Shown here piece by piece: positions 44,350 to 56,389 of a stretch of 64,000 nucleotides of DNA. Numbering within the stretch: the stretch's first letter is position 1; each line of letters begins with the position of its first letter. Source of the DNA: Cryphonectria parasitica EP155 (lineage: Eukaryota; Ascomycota; Sordariomycetes; Diaporthales; Cryphonectriaceae); contig NW_024468910.1 of the NCBI RefSeq assembly GCF_011745365.1, forward strand, positions 5,381,172 to 5,445,171. Reading direction: 5' to 3'. The translations under genes and the position numbers were made by a program. The notes below the pieces were generated by a model. It did no database searches. It was not told the DNA's origin and worked only from the letters and a program-made list of their open reading frames with translations.

Positions 44350-47300
44350 ATGACCATCCAAACTCCCTCGGAAAAGGGCCAGCTAGTCCCAGAGAACATC
44401 GTGCAGCAATCTATACTTCAGCAAGCAGAAGCTGTCATTGCTGCTCAGACCAATCCCGCAAGACCCACAAGACAGGAGGCCCTCCTGCAAACGACTGACC
44501 TCATCGATCCCGATCCGGCCGAGGACGACATTCCCCCTCCTGCGTATGGCAATAGCTATGGCGAGATCCGCAACGAAAAAGACGGCCTGGGCACTATTGC
44601 TCACGTCACCGACGACGGCCGTGTAAACATCCACATCAATCAATTCAATCGGCGTTTGTCTCAGATCTTTACGCCTGCTTTACATCAACAAGCCCAGAGT
44701 GTCCAAGATAGTCGCCCGTCTCCTCCCCCCTACATTGACCCTTCCTTGGGAGGCAAGGAGGGAGTTTCTCCACCCCCGCACTTGAACGTCGTTATCCAAG
44801 TTGTGGGCTCGCGCGGAGACGTTCAACCCTTCGTCGCCTTGGGCAAAGTCCTAAAAAACACCTATGGCCATCGCGTACGTCTGGCAACTCATCCCAACTT
44901 CAAAGACTTTGTGCAGGAGAATGGCCTTGAATTCTTCAGCATCGGTGGCGACCCCTCCCAGCTGATGGCATTTATGGTCAAGAATCCCAGCCTGATGCCG
45001 GGCTTTCGCAGTCTACTAAGTGGAGATGTTGGTCAGAGAAGAAGAGATGTTGCTGAGTACATTCAAGGCTGTTGGCGATCATGTTACAAAGCCGGTGACG
45101 GAATGGATCTTGGTGCTACAGACGATGGCATTTCCGAGCTCTCTGGAAGTGACCTTGGCTTCGAGCCTGCAGCAAGACCCTTTGTTGCCGACTGCATCAT
45201 TGCCAACCCCCCAAGCTTTGCCCATATCCATTGCGCTGAGAAGCTGGGCATTCCTCTCCACATCATGTTCACTATGCCATATTCTCCCACCCAGGCCTTT
45301 CCCCATCCGCTGGCAAACATTAAATCTTCCAATTCCGACCCTCAACTTACTAATTACATAAGCTATGCTATGGTCGAACTCCTCTCGTGGCAAGCCCTAG
45401 GCGACATCATCAACCGATTTCGCGCGAAGTGTCTCGGTTTGGATCCTGTGAGTCTGATCTGGGGCCCCGGTATGCTCCATCGTCTCAAGGTTCCTCATAC
45501 CTACTGCTGGTCTCCGGCCCTGATACCTAAACCGAAAGACTGGGGCCCTCACATATCCATAGCCGGGTTCTACCTTCTCAACTTGGCCTCTAACTACACC
45601 CCTACACCTGACCTTCAGGCATTTCTGGACGCCGGTCCACCCCCCGTCTACATAGGATTCGGGAGCATTGTTTTGAGCGATCCAAATGCGATGACGGAGC
45701 TCATCTTTGAGGCCGTGAGGAAGACTGGCCAGCGTGTTCTGCTTTCCAAAGGCTGGGGAGGCATGGGCGCGGACGAGCTTCGTATTCCCGGCGGCGTCTT
45801 CATGCTAGGCAACGTGCCGCACGATTGGCTTTTCAAGCACGTCTCGTGCGTCGTTCATCATGGCGGCGCAGGAACCACAGCAGCAGGCATTACCGCAGGC
45901 CGGCCAACTCTAGTCGTTCCCTTCTTTGGAGACCAGCCTTTCTGGGGCGCCATGGTTGCGCGAGCAGGCGCCGGCCCCGATCCAATCCCTCACAAAGAAC
46001 TTACAGCGGAAAAGCTAGCCGATGCCATCAACTTATGCCTGAAACCCGAAAGTCTGGATCGCGCCAAAGAACTCGCAAGCAAGATCGCGGCGGAGCGAGG
46101 CAGCGACATGGGTGCTCAGTCGTTTCATCAATATCTTGAGGCTGACCGACTCCGTTGCACTCTTGCACCTTCTCGACCTGCTGTTTGGCGCATCAAACGC
46201 ACCCAGGTCAGGTTGAGTGCTTTTGCTGCCTGTACTTTGGCAAATGCAAATCTTTTGGACTTCCATGACTTGAAGCTCTTTCGACCACAAGAACATTACA
46301 CTGACGAGGGTCCTTGGGACCCAATATCCGGAGGTACTATGGCATTTGCTGGGGCGTTCGGCAGCATGCTAATGGGGGTGGTCGATTTTCCCTCAGAGAC
46401 GTTGAAAGCTTTGCATATTCCGTCTGGGTCCAGTCGAAAGCAGTCCCAAGCATCAGTGCCGAAAATCGCAAGGAAAAGCGAGACCTCACATGTGGAGGAA
46501 TGGTCAACTCCGGCAACTTTGTCCGAACAAAGTCAGACGAGCTTGGATGTGCAGGAATCTCTTGTTCGTGCTCGGAGCCCTCCCGATCTCTCCAGTCTGT
46601 CGTCTCCCACTTCCAACATTGGATCAAGCTCTGTGGCCAATATACTGCAAGGCCAGTTGAGTCTCAAACAAGCCGACGCTAGCCGAAGTCGAGTCCGCAG
46701 TCGAAATGATTCTGGCTCCGGCCAGGACCGTGACATGCTGCGCCAGACTGGTGCACACACGAGCAAAGGCCTCGGGCGGATCGTAAAGGCGATTGTTCAG
46801 GGACCCATGGAAATCTCAGTGAGCTTTACCAAAGGGCTTCACAATGTCCCTAAGCTTTTGGGAGACGATACCGTGCGCCCTCAAGAACAAGTCAGTGATT
46901 TCAGGTCAGGCGCCAAAGCAGCAGGAAGAGAGTTTGGTCTTGGCTGGTACGATGGCGTTACTGGGCTGTTTACTCAGCCCTGGAAAGGCGCCCAGAAAGA
47001 GGGTACTACCGGCTTCTTAAAAGGAATCGGCAAAGGGATCGGAGGATTTCTGACCAAACCAACCGCAGGTCTCTTTGGCATCCCCGGTTATATGATGAAG
47101 GGGGTACACAAAGAGGTACAGAAATTATTCGGCAGCAATGTACAGAATCATATCGTTGCGTCCAGGACAGCTCAAGGATACGACGAGTGGCTGCAGAGCT
47201 CCGATGCAGAGAAGCAAGACGTCATCGTTCGGTGGGGGCTGATCCATAAATACCTGAAGAAAAGACTCGATCCTGACGAGATGATGCGAGATGTTCTGGA

Positions 47301-48243
47301 AGCACAGCGAAAGAAGAACATGGAGGATAAAGAGGACCGCCAAAATTGCGGACGTACCGCGAGTGCCGCTCAGTCCGCCAACAGTGCAGATGCTCCAACT
47401 CAAGTTCCCCAAAGTGTCATACTCGCCGCGAACGGTTCACAGTCTCCTCTGCGCCCTGCCAACACGGACTCCGAAGAATCGCTGGGAGCGGTTGACATAA
47501 ACGAAACCATCCGACTGTCAACTCAGGAAATGTCATGTGGAGACGCAGAAGAAGATGCGGATGTGGAGCGGGCGGTTCAGGGAAATGTGTCTCAGCTTCA
47601 GCGCCAACAGCTAGAAGCCGCAGGTCATCAGGCAGACCAAGAGAATCTGTGCCAAGCGGTGGCGGCCAGCGAAGCCGAAGCTCAGCGACATGCAAAGGAA
47701 GCAATGGAATATGAGATACAGCTGAAGCGAGTCATGGCGCAGAGTCTAAGGGAACAGAGACAGAGGGGCAGCAACAGTGAGTGGGAGTCGGTTATGGGTA
47801 TCGATGACGAGGAAGAAGAGGAGTTTCAGCGGGCAAGAGGAAAACCTGAAAAGATGGCGGAGAAGGCGGAAGCCGTGGCTGGTGGGTTATCAGGCTTCCA
47901 GCGACTCCCTTTGTATGATCCAGGGCACCTCGCGGGCACCACGCAAAGTGAGTTTGACATGCAACAACAGGGACAGCATAGGGAGAAAACGACACAAGAG
48001 AAGACGGAAGAAGAGGTTGTGATGGAGTACGTGAAGAAGCAAAGCCTTTTGGAAGCGCAGCATCAGAACAAGGGCAAGGGTCGTGCCACAGCGACAGAGG
48101 CTACAGACGATGAAGACTTGCAAAAGGCATTGAAGTTGAGCATGCAAGAACACGAACATAATGCGGAGTATCGGTACGGGGAAGCTTCAGGGACGTGCGT
48201 GGGACCTCACAAGGCAGCCAATACGAGTTGGCCTGCACGGTAG
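44350..48243 (+). CDS. GT28/UGT sterol-glucosyltransferase-like enzyme with C-terminal UIM motifs
   Basis: One intronless frame of 1297 residues from MTIQTPSEKG; an in-frame ATG 108 bp upstream sits too close to the TATA box. A disordered, proline-rich N-tail (1-140) with two PPPxY-like motifs precedes the glycosyltransferase: NVVIQVVGSRGDVQPFVALG (about 145), GFGSIVLSDPNAMTE, and the donor-site signature HHGGAGTTAAGITAGRPTLV (about 502) with PFFGDQPFWG. This matches sterol 3-beta-glucosyltransferases (Atg26 type) but lacks their GRAM and PH domains. A conserved glycine-rich segment follows at about 850-930 (GWYDGVTGLFTQPWKGAQKE, FLTKPTAGLFGIPGY). The charged C-terminus has ubiquitin-interacting-motif repeats near 1120 (IQLKRVMAQSLREQ) and 1254-1270 (DEDLQKALKLSMQEHE). 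The acceptor lipid is unknown. Confidence 0.88.
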   Translation: MTIQTPSEKGQLVPENIVQQSILQQAEAVIAAQTNPARPTRQEALLQTTDLIDPDPAEDDIPPPAYGNSYGEIRNEKDGLGTIAHVTDDGRVNIHINQFNRRLSQIFTPALHQQAQSVQDSRPSPPPYIDPSLGGKEGVSPPPHLNVVIQVVGSRGDVQPFVALGKVLKNTYGHRVRLATHPNFKDFVQENGLEFFSIGGDPSQLMAFMVKNPSLMPGFRSLLSGDVGQRRRDVAEYIQGCWRSCYKAGDGMDLGATDDGISELSGSDLGFEPAARPFVADCIIANPPSFAHIHCAEKLGIPLHIMFTMPYSPTQAFPHPLANIKSSNSDPQLTNYISYAMVELLSWQALGDIINRFRAKCLGLDPVSLIWGPGMLHRLKVPHTYCWSPALIPKPKDWGPHISIAGFYLLNLASNYTPTPDLQAFLDAGPPPVYIGFGSIVLSDPNAMTELIFEAVRKTGQRVLLSKGWGGMGADELRIPGGVFMLGNVPHDWLFKHVSCVVHHGGAGTTAAGITAGRPTLVVPFFGDQPFWGAMVARAGAGPDPIPHKELTAEKLADAINLCLKPESLDRAKELASKIAAERGSDMGAQSFHQYLEADRLRCTLAPSRPAVWRIKRTQVRLSAFAACTLANANLLDFHDLKLFRPQEHYTDEGPWDPISGGTMAFAGAFGSMLMGVVDFPSETLKALHIPSGSSRKQSQASVPKIARKSETSHVEEWSTPATLSEQSQTSLDVQESLVRARSPPDLSSLSSPTSNIGSSSVANILQGQLSLKQADASRSRVRSRNDSGSGQDRDMLRQTGAHTSKGLGRIVKAIVQGPMEISVSFTKGLHNVPKLLGDDTVRPQEQVSDFRSGAKAAGREFGLGWYDGVTGLFTQPWKGAQKEGTTGFLKGIGKGIGGFLTKPTAGLFGIPGYMMKGVHKEVQKLFGSNVQNHIVASRTAQGYDEWLQSSDAEKQDVIVRWGLIHKYLKKRLDPDEMMRDVLEAQRKKNMEDKEDRQNCGRTASAAQSANSADAPTQVPQSVILAANGSQSPLRPANTDSEESLGAVDINETIRLSTQEMSCGDAEEDADVERAVQGNVSQLQRQQLEAAGHQADQENLCQAVAASEAEAQRHAKEAMEYEIQLKRVMAQSLREQRQRGSNSEWESVMGIDDEEEEEFQRARGKPEKMAEKAEAVAGGLSGFQRLPLYDPGHLAGTTQSEFDMQQQGQHREKTTQEKTEEEVVMEYVKKQSLLEAQHQNKGKGRATATEATDDEDLQKALKLSMQEHEHNAEYRYGEASGTCVGPHKAANTSWPAR

Positions 48244-49741
48244 CCTATTGTGGTGTGATGTATCTCAACAAATATACCGGCCCCATACAATTTTAATCTC
48301 GAACACAATTTTATTAAGTTGCTTGACCATAGCACGCGCGGTTGATTGATTCTGGCGGCCTTGGCAGGCTCCTGTGCTTGACCATGGGCAATTCAGGCGA
48401 TCAACGGATCCATATGCACAAGCCCCTATATATCATCTACAAGTTGTCACAGGATCTTATATCTACATAGCAACGGTCGCTCTAGGTAGGAAACGCAGTC
48501 CTTGCTCTCCAGTATAAAATTAGGAGCGACTAACATCGATGAGATTCTTGCGCCGCGGCTCTCAACGACTAGGCCGCCAGCCCCAAATACGTCACAGCCA
48601 AATTCTTCCAGCTCACCGAGTGGATTTACAAGGTATATTTCGTGCCCAGGAATTGCTATGTAAAGGCGTCCGAGATGTGTACGTCCGGTGGACCAGGTGG
48701 CAATCAGTCATCTTTGTGCCTCCGGGTAGCTGCAGCGGTGGCAGACCGCTCGAGCTTTTTGTCCAGTGAGTTAATCGACCCATGCGACGATTCGTCGTTT
48801 TCCAGGTGATGGATAGATAGAGTCTTGGCGCGGTACAAGATAGGCCTTATTAAATGGGTCTGCCTTAATGGTCTATGTCATCACTTCTGTATCGTGATAC
48901 TGTTCAGCTCGTTCCTCGATAGTTCGACGGAAGACGCAGCGGCGGCGGCGATCAGACCCACGGTGACAAGCTGCGGGGCCGGGCATGCTGTACTTGCGTT
49001 GACCGTAGCTCTTGCACAGGTTCTTGTCGTTTCTCGCATCGTCACGATCGACTTGGATGATGAAATGAACCCTGTGCTTCTTGACTTGGATCCTTCGAGT
49101 CATCCGCATCATAATTAAACGGCTCCGTGTCTCTCATGTTACGGCCAAAGTCTCCCTGCAATGAGAACTACGTCACTTCAATAGCTACCGATGTTTTATT
49201 GATCACACAGGATGGCCGCGAAAGCCAGTATGATGGCCAAGGCATCTACTCAATATGTAAAAAATCATAGGAGTCAATGCAACGTACCAATAGCTAGGCT
49301 GGCCTTCAGCGCGCATGCCCGCAAAGGCGCCGACGAAGGTACCGATTTGTGCCCTACTCGAGCCGATCGCTAGAATGGCTAAAGAATGGTCTCTCTCTCA
49401 TTTGAAGCGATCGAGTGATTGGCCGAAAAGGCTCTTTTGGACCAGAACTATGCGAGGGCAAAAGAACTCATATTCAAATACGCTGAAGAGGAAAGAGGAA
49501 GAGAGCCACGAGGCCGAGCCATCTGAGGCTATCAACAGGCCTATCTGTTGGCTGGCTGGCGGGGCCGTGTACGGCCCTGAGCCAGTGGGTCACTGACCCT
49601 CGCACAAGAATTGTTCACGATGTGTTTCACAATTGTATTTAATGCCAATTCAAATACGTCTACATGTATGGTTATGGTTCTAGATCCCGCCTTCCTGATT
49701 GTGAATATGGGGAAGCTCCACAATAGCCTCTATGGTCGTGT
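48244..49741. other. 1.5 kb gene-poor region
   Basis: Only frames under 100 residues. Reverse-strand text near 49.25-49.35 kb (IGTFVGAFAGMRAEGQPSYW) looks protein-like, but its flanks are full of stops, so it may be a small decayed gene. The rest shows nothing. Confidence 0.45.
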
Positions 49742-50821
49742 TTATCGCCCGGTGTGCACATTTTCTAATTCCACATCTAAAACCGCATCTCGACTCTTTC
49801 GCGATACTTGCTTTGGAAGCTTCCACGCTATGTCCAGGCATAAACCAGGATGACCGAAAGTTAAACAGAGACACGCAATAAAGACCATGGTGCTTTCCAA
49901 TATCATGAATGCCACTTCGTTGCCAGCGAGGGGACTATGAAAACCCCTGCTCAGTTCAGCAACGCGAAAAGCACATCTCACGAAGATTGTGACCGAGGCA
50001 ATAGCAAGGCCTGAGAGAGTTAGCATATTCTCACCCAAGAAGAGTGAACTATCTGATGTTCTTGAACGTACCAAAGACCAGACTTCTCCACCCGAAACTC
50101 ATATGTGCAGATGGTAGTCGATGGCGGTAATGGAGTGCAGTTGCAACACGCCATCTCCACGCGTAAATGGCAGCATATAGTATGAATAAGAAGAGCGAAA
50201 CGACCTGAAATGACAGACCGCCAATCATGATATTAACGCCGTTTTGTCGCATGGCCACTGCCTCTCGAGACTCCCCACTTGATGTGGAAGTGATGGCGCC
50301 TCCAGCGGCCTGCAAGACCAGACAAATAAAGTCGCACGCCATGAAGATGATGGAAATTTTGTTTGGTCGGATCCACGAGAGGCGTTCGTCGCATGAGTTG
50401 ACGACGCGTGCAAATGTGATATAGATAGCGGCGGTAAGGAAAGCCGGTGCAATTGTGAGACAAACGAGATACCTTGCCTATGTGTTAGAGTCTGCTATCT
50501 GTCTTTTAGAATGAATATGATTTTGACGTACTCTATGAAAAAGTTGAAGTTGAAAGGGTCATCGTGTAGCTGTATACGCCCGACGTATCCGACGATCTCG
50601 AGAATCAGCCCAAAGACCATGGCCACCAGATAGCTCCAGGTCTTGTGTCGGATGCCGAGGCCCAGCTGCACGAGAAGTAGGACACCGAAGAGCGCAGCAA
50701 AGAATGCGTTGCCAGCGATGTTGGGCTGATACGTAATGATGCCCTCGGACAGCGAGCACGTATCGAGGGTGCATGGCACGTCCGTCTGTGTGCTGTTGGC
50801 GGTACTGGGGTTGGTAGACAT
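49742..50821 (-). CDS. RTA1-family seven-helix membrane protein
   Basis: Three exons, 50821-50528, 50477-50072 and 50010-49742, encode 322 residues; the introns are 50 bp (GTCAAA...CATAG, a weak donor) and 61 bp (GTACGT...CTCAG). RTA1 features in order: an N-terminal NxS/T-rich outside tail, AGNAFFAALFGVLLLVQLGL, WSYLVAMVFGLILEIVGYVG, LTIAPAFLTAAIYITFARVV, IRPNKISIIFMACDFICLVL with QAAGG, IMIGGLSFQVVSLFLFILYA, and FRVAELSRGFHSPLAGNEVA. Yeast relatives (RTA1, RSB1, YLR046C) give resistance to aminocholesterol or move long-chain bases; others are stress-induced. The role here is unspecified. It lies downstream of, and on the same strand as, the Zn2Cys6 gene. Confidence 0.85.
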
Positions 50822-51911
50822 GTTGGGGGGACCTTACTGCCTATGCAGATGAAGCCTTGGTTTTTGCAAACAAAAAAAAATAAATGAAAAATGAAATACA
50901 TCTCCATGAACATCTACGACAAAAGGCCCAGACAACACAATATATACATGCGGCAACAGAAGCAGCTTTGAAATTGCTTACGCAGACATGGGCGCAGCAG
51001 CGAAAGCTAGCATCATAAAAAATTAGACTATGGAGGAAGTGTAAGTAAGCTTGCACAGACTTTGTTTTTGATACAGAATCCAGACGAACCAGGAATTGTC
51101 AAATCATCAAAGACCGAGATGGCCTCCACAGCTATTTTCAGCATTCAATAGAAATGGGGTACACTTTACGTCGCGCCTTACGCCTCGAATCTTTGCTCAA
51201 AACACCGAGCTGGGCTCCACGAGCTCTTAGTAGCCAATCAAATACCTTACTTAGACCCCTGGCAGCATCCCATGTAAGAAAAAGGTGCCAAAAGTCTGAC
51301 AACGGACCCACCGCCCAGAACGCCTTGAACATGCACGCGCAATTCCAATTGACCACAATTTACGCAATGTGAAGTAATCCATGATCCAAATAGAAGTTTG
51401 CTATTTGGGATCGTAAATCTAGGCCTGGCATACGGCTGTATGCCTGTGGGGCAGGGAATCTGTCAGACTCCGGGTCAACATCTGGGAGTTAGTAGCTCAC
51501 GCCGCGCGCAGGCACTGCTTCAATTCCTCTCCTGAGGCATGACTACCTGCCATATCTTGGAGACAAGGGTATCTTGAGATACATATTACCCTGACGACTT
51601 TCTAGGCGTACTCAATTGGGTGCAACACAGGTGAGTGAGGTGGCTACATAATGTACTCAATCCTGTTAATCTGCGGCCAACTTTACGCATCCTCTAAGAC
51701 TTGGATGTTTGCATTACCCTGCTGAACACGCTGTGTGCAGTTGAAAATGAGAAGATCATCTTAAAGTACCCATAGATAACTCTGAATTGTGTGGCCAGCA
51801 CGCCTTGATTGCAAATCCGGCTCCATGATAACTAACTCTGTCCTACTGTCTCCATTTATCCCTTCCACACCATAGTGACGACTCTTGCCTTGTTGTAGAC
51901 TGTGAAGAAGT
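50822..51911. other. Intergenic, nothing recognised
   Basis: 1.1 kb between the RTA1 and Zn2Cys6 genes with only short, overlapping frames. It must include the RTA1 promoter. Confidence 0.5.
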
Positions 51912-53589
51912 CTATACATTGATAGTTTCCGACCAGAATGTCCAGTTATCCAGACATGAGTAATCAACATGACCCCACCCTTGCTCGAGGGGTGGGTTTG
52001 GCCGGCTGAATTCAACGTCAACGACGCGGCGGCCCTCGCCAATTAATCTTAAAGGAGAAATCCCGTAGCCATGAAGCCTCTGCCTTTCGAGGACGTTGCA
52101 GGCAGCTAGCGGAATGCCGGAGGCAGAAGGCACACTGGCAGATGTCTCAAGAGCAGCCAGTCGAGCACCAATTGCCGCCATGATTTGTCCATCGGTAGGC
52201 CCCTCGCGGCCTTGTTCCTTGAGCATCGTCGTTGCTAAACCACGCAGCGAAGGATCTCTGCACTTCTCACTCACGATGAAGAGAGAGCTGATAATGCCAG
52301 GACGCATTGAGAAGCGTTTGAAAGCGCTGGAATTGGTCCGCCGCCTCAACCGCGCTGACGCTGCAGCATCACTCACGATGCTTCGAAATAGGTCCTGGTG
52401 TTCATCATACGCCGTTTGGAATGGTTTGTGAATACAGAGGATGAATATTATAGTCGCCGTCAGCTGTGTGCGAATAGAATAAATCTCAGCCAGCGTCTCC
52501 GAATCTCTCCGCGTAGACGTCGTGGACGAATATGTGGATTGCAGTCTCGTGGCAAGCGCCACAAGGCCATCGAGAACCAAACGGCATTGGGTCACCGCAT
52601 CAGATTGACCTTTGCACATGATAGGATCATGCTCTTTCCAGCTCGGATACGTGTACCGCAGCCGGGCAGCCGACTCTATGAACTGATATGATCGGTGAAG
52701 GCAGAGCATCGCAGCGTTAATCGCAAGCTTTGGCTCACGGAGCGCATAATCTCCAGCGGTTTCTTCTTGAGATTCCAGGTGCATAAATATAGGCGTCTGG
52801 GACATGGCATAGCTTCCAATCAAGACGTCAAGCTTGAATAGCTCGTCTTTGATTGTTCTGAGAATGCCGGCAGATGGAGCTCTCTGGCGACGCTGGTAGG
52901 TCTTGGTCAGGATCTGTACGGCCCCAAGAAAATGGACAAATGCATTTTGTTCGTATTGGCTGAGGATCTCAACGCAGGCTAGAATTATTGATGCCAGAGC
53001 TAGGGACTCTGGGCCGGCAGTCTCGTTGTTGAAATCGGATTGAAGCCTTGCAAGGGCTGAGCCGTAGTATCGCCAGGCGGAACGAGGGGCTTTTACGTTG
53101 GAGTTATTGAGCGATGATTCGTACGCAGCCCCAAACGCGGCAGCGGCGGCCTTGACACATTCGACTTGATTCGATAGCTGGAGAAATATGTGCCCCCAGG
53201 CACCATCTTCTTGCAGAGGACGGCTGTTGTTGTCCAGAGACAGCACATGAGCAGCGAGATAGCTTAGCCTCTCTGTATCGCTGTCCGCTATGACGCCGAT
53301 CTTCAGAGCAGGCTGCAAAGCCGATGACGACTTGCTTCCGTGCTTATAACCGCCACATAGTCGACCTGCTTGGACGCATCGCCGACACAGAGGCTTTTGC
53401 TCGTCACACTTGACCCGGCGTGTCCTGCATCTAGTCAGTCGAATTGGCGCCAAGATGGCAGGGTGAGGACCCATACTTGCAAGTCACGCAGCCTCGTTTT
53501 GACTGCGAAACAACGACGCGAGACCGTTTCGGTGTGGGAGTGGAGGATTCACTGCTGGATATCGGACTCGTAGAGGGTTGCGCCTCCAT
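51912..53589 (-). CDS. Zn2Cys6 fungal transcription factor
   Basis: Exon 1 (53589-53477) and exon 2 (53424-51912) join across a 52-bp intron (GTATGG...TGCAG) that splits the zinc cluster; the product has 541 residues. The cluster is perfect after splicing: Cys34-X2-Cys37-X6-Cys44-X6-Cys51-X2-Cys54-X6-Cys61 (CVTCKTRRVKCDEQKPLCRR). A Ser/Thr-rich N-terminus and a basic KRSR stretch precede it. The rest is the helical fungal-specific regulatory region (YLAAHVLSLDN, ASIILACVEILSQYEQNAFV, HFLGAVQIL). Such proteins bind CGG-containing half-sites. The RTA1 gene is the nearest possible target, but no site was established. Confidence 0.9.
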
Positions 53590-53859
53590 GATGGCCACAG
53601 AGCTGATGTGGCAAATGTGATGTAAGAGTAAGGTCCATCAGCTGTGCGCCAGGTCAGCCGCGGCTGGACCTAAGTGCCTCCTCGGACCGAAATCTCTCCG
53701 GCTAGTTTACCTGCGCTGAACGGCTGCGCCCTCTGGGTTGGGGGAATAAAAGAAAAAAGAAAAACTGAACTCTGGCCCCTGAATTTTCCCATAACAACCC
53801 AGTGCCTTTTTTACTCTTGCTGTTGAAGGTCTGCCGAAAATGGTATCATTACCGTCAGG

Positions 53860-53908
53860 TGTTATGAGCCATCCAATGTGCAGGTCACAGAACGGGCCAC
53901 ACGCAACA
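53860..53908 (+). repeat. LTR-like terminus, copy 2
   Basis: Starts TGTTATGAGCCATCCAATGT and continues CAGGTCACAGAACGGGCCAC; homologous to 29741-29790. No partner LTR or element genes were found next to it. Both copies are on the plus strand. Confidence 0.45.
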
Positions 53909-54176
53909 GTGAACCCCCGGAAAGCCAGAAATCAGGATCCAACATCCAGCATGAGGTCTATTTGACCTGGGAATATGATTGCATATCAGTCGGTTGGCGA
54001 TATCTCATTTCACCCCCTGTCAGCATGGCATCCCTGAAGAAAATAGCTCTACCTTTGGGCCCAACAATTAGAAAAATGTGACCCCTGTTTCCCTTTTCAC
54101 AGATATATAGCTCAGTAATTACTGTTAAAGATGCAGCAAACTTACCTCGGAAAGATCCAGATGTACAATCTCTATA

Positions 54177-54950
54177 CTAGCCTTTTCCAACTAAGTTCAG
54201 CAAGACGTCAGCCAAGTCTGCGACATGAGTGCGTTCCGTCGTTCCACAAAGAGGTAGATCCAGACTCGAGAGTCGGGGGCTGCGGATATCAAACCGCTTA
54301 CATTTGGTAGCTTTACCAGGCCCTCCGAGGAGAATCCAGTGGAACAAGATGTTCCAGTTGCCACTCGAGTAAAGCGACCACGAGGTCTGGTGATCCTTGA
54401 CCTTGGATCGCGTCAAAAGATTGAGGTTCAAGTCTAGCTGTCTCTAGTCGAGCTCTTCGACTGTTAACTGGTCTGGAATCGCCGGCTCAACGAACTCGTC
54501 GCTCATGGGGCCCAAGGTGCTGTCGGGATGTGGAACCTCATGATCGTCATGACACTCTTAGACTCGAGCCAGCGAATAAGCTTTCCCACGCCTTCCTGGG
54601 GTCAACGAAGTCCCACGTAGTTTATATCAGACAGGTGAATAAAGAAGATGGTCTCCTCGCATAGCAAGACTTGCTTTGATTTCATTTTAGAGGTGACGCT
54701 GTTCCGAGCGGCATTAGAAACCTGCTTCGCGCTGGACGTCGGATAAGCGGTGTCTGTGTCGCCCTTGGGAGTTTGGTCCTCCGCCTTCAGTCGCTTGTTT
54801 TGGGAGTCCTGCAGAGCATTTAGAGCGAAGAGCTGCTTGATGAATTTCCAGGAAGTCGTGGGTAGATTGGTTGAAGTTGGTTATATCGATAGACAGCTCT
54901 TTGTCTACGCGTCTGTGAGCGTGCCTTCAGCTTACACCTACTAGATAGAA
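54177..54950 (-). pseudogene. Degenerate relic of an unknown protein gene
   Basis: On the minus strand, protein-like text runs through several frames: ALNALQDSQNKRLKAEDQTP, SKQVLLCEETIFFIHLSDIN, then after a stop FVDPRKAWESLFAG, LGPMSDEFVEPAIPDQLTVE, and after another stop LDLNLNLLTRSKVKDHQTSW and WNILFHWILLGG to 54177. At least two stops and two frame changes are needed. I do not recognise the family. The DNA on both sides is gene-poor. Confidence 0.4.
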
Positions 54951-56389
54951 CAAACTTCTTTCCTTAGGCGAACAGTAGTAGGGACGTTTCTCATCATTAT
55001 CTGCGGGTGCGAACCGAGTCAGTTCCCTTTCTACTCATGATCATGTCTTAGAGGAGAGGGTGACGACCCCAACTTACTCTTAATGCCATAGGGAGCCTTG
55101 AGAATGTTGGAATTCCCTTCACTCATTTGAAAATGTATTCCTTCATCTCATTCTAGAGCTTCTAATCATTTTCTTCCCTAGTTGCTTGCCATGAAACGAA
55201 AAGTTCTTATAGTGATATAAGTGACAGAAGAACCCAAGCAGCTAGATTCTGGCAATCAACTGATCTAGTTTCTAGGTTCGAAAGTCTCAAAAGACTTAGT
55301 TCCTATGAATATTTCAAGAAATTCGAGGCATTGAATGTCATTATTATAAGAGATCGAAGAAGCATGCACTCTATCTAGCTTCGGCGATACTCTTGGAAGA
55401 ATTATATATCGCAGCATCTTCTATTCATCTAGCACAAACCTTGCATCCTTTGATGTAAGTCTACAATGATTAGCAATCGTTGCATTTGCCGAATATACTA
55501 ATTATTAATGACTCATTTCCTCGGATTCCTAGTGTTGAAACATTGTCACTTTCCTCACAGCTAATTGATATTGATACTTACCTATCTTGGTATGATGCTG
55601 GCTGCTCGGGAGGTACGAGCAAAAGGTGAGCACTGCATGAGTTAGGACTGCTTATAATCGATTAAAACTTTTCTAGGGGACGCGGCGAGCTGTCGCGTAG
55701 TCTTGAACTCGGACTAAGAAATGTTAGTAATATTATGTCTGAGAAGTCTAGCCACTCATCCCGCTACGAGCCATACGTTTGGTATCACGCATGCTACCCC
55801 TGTGCCAGACCATTATGCCGATTTTTATACACGGGTTAGAAATTCAGAAGAGAGTAACGATCTACGACTTCATGATGAATCTTGGTCGATTCCAAATACT
55901 CGGCGCGATTCGCGACAAAGCGATTCGCAATGGCTCAGCCCGTAGATATACTAAAATGTACTGCGTCCCGCTTTTCGCAAGACTCCAGGAGAAACTGCAC
56001 GCCGTTGAACTCTTTTCTGCATTGAAAAAGCTACGTTACTCATTATTTTATCGGTCATTTTCTTCTTGTTCCCTCTGATGGCATATTGCCGCAACTTCTC
56101 CAATAGCGGTACTTTGAATATACAACACGATCCAGGCTTCGACCATGCACCATCAGTATGTTACACTTATGCGACAACCTACCTTGCCACCATGGTGGTC
56201 GAGCGTCCCGCTATTACGCAACTTGGAGAGCCGACAGAGGTAGGAAGTGGTGCTGGTCCTGCTATCACGGCAAGTCAGGTTGGTATAGAGTCGGAAAGTG
56301 GCAAGGGACGAATCCGGTTCAGATGATCAGCTCCAAACTGGCTAATCAAGAATGATTCCTGAACAGCTTTCAATGCTGCAAGTGCGCCT
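54951..56389. other. AT-rich gene-free region
   Basis: 1.4 kb, many stops in all frames. The largest frames (under 100 residues) have no motif. It may contain the promoter of the following surface-protein relic. Confidence 0.5.

Noticed and set aside
49240..49600. Possible relic with IGTFVGAFAGMRAEGQPSYW on the minus strand
   Set aside because: Flanking text is full of stops and no family could be named; kept only as a note in the gap entry.
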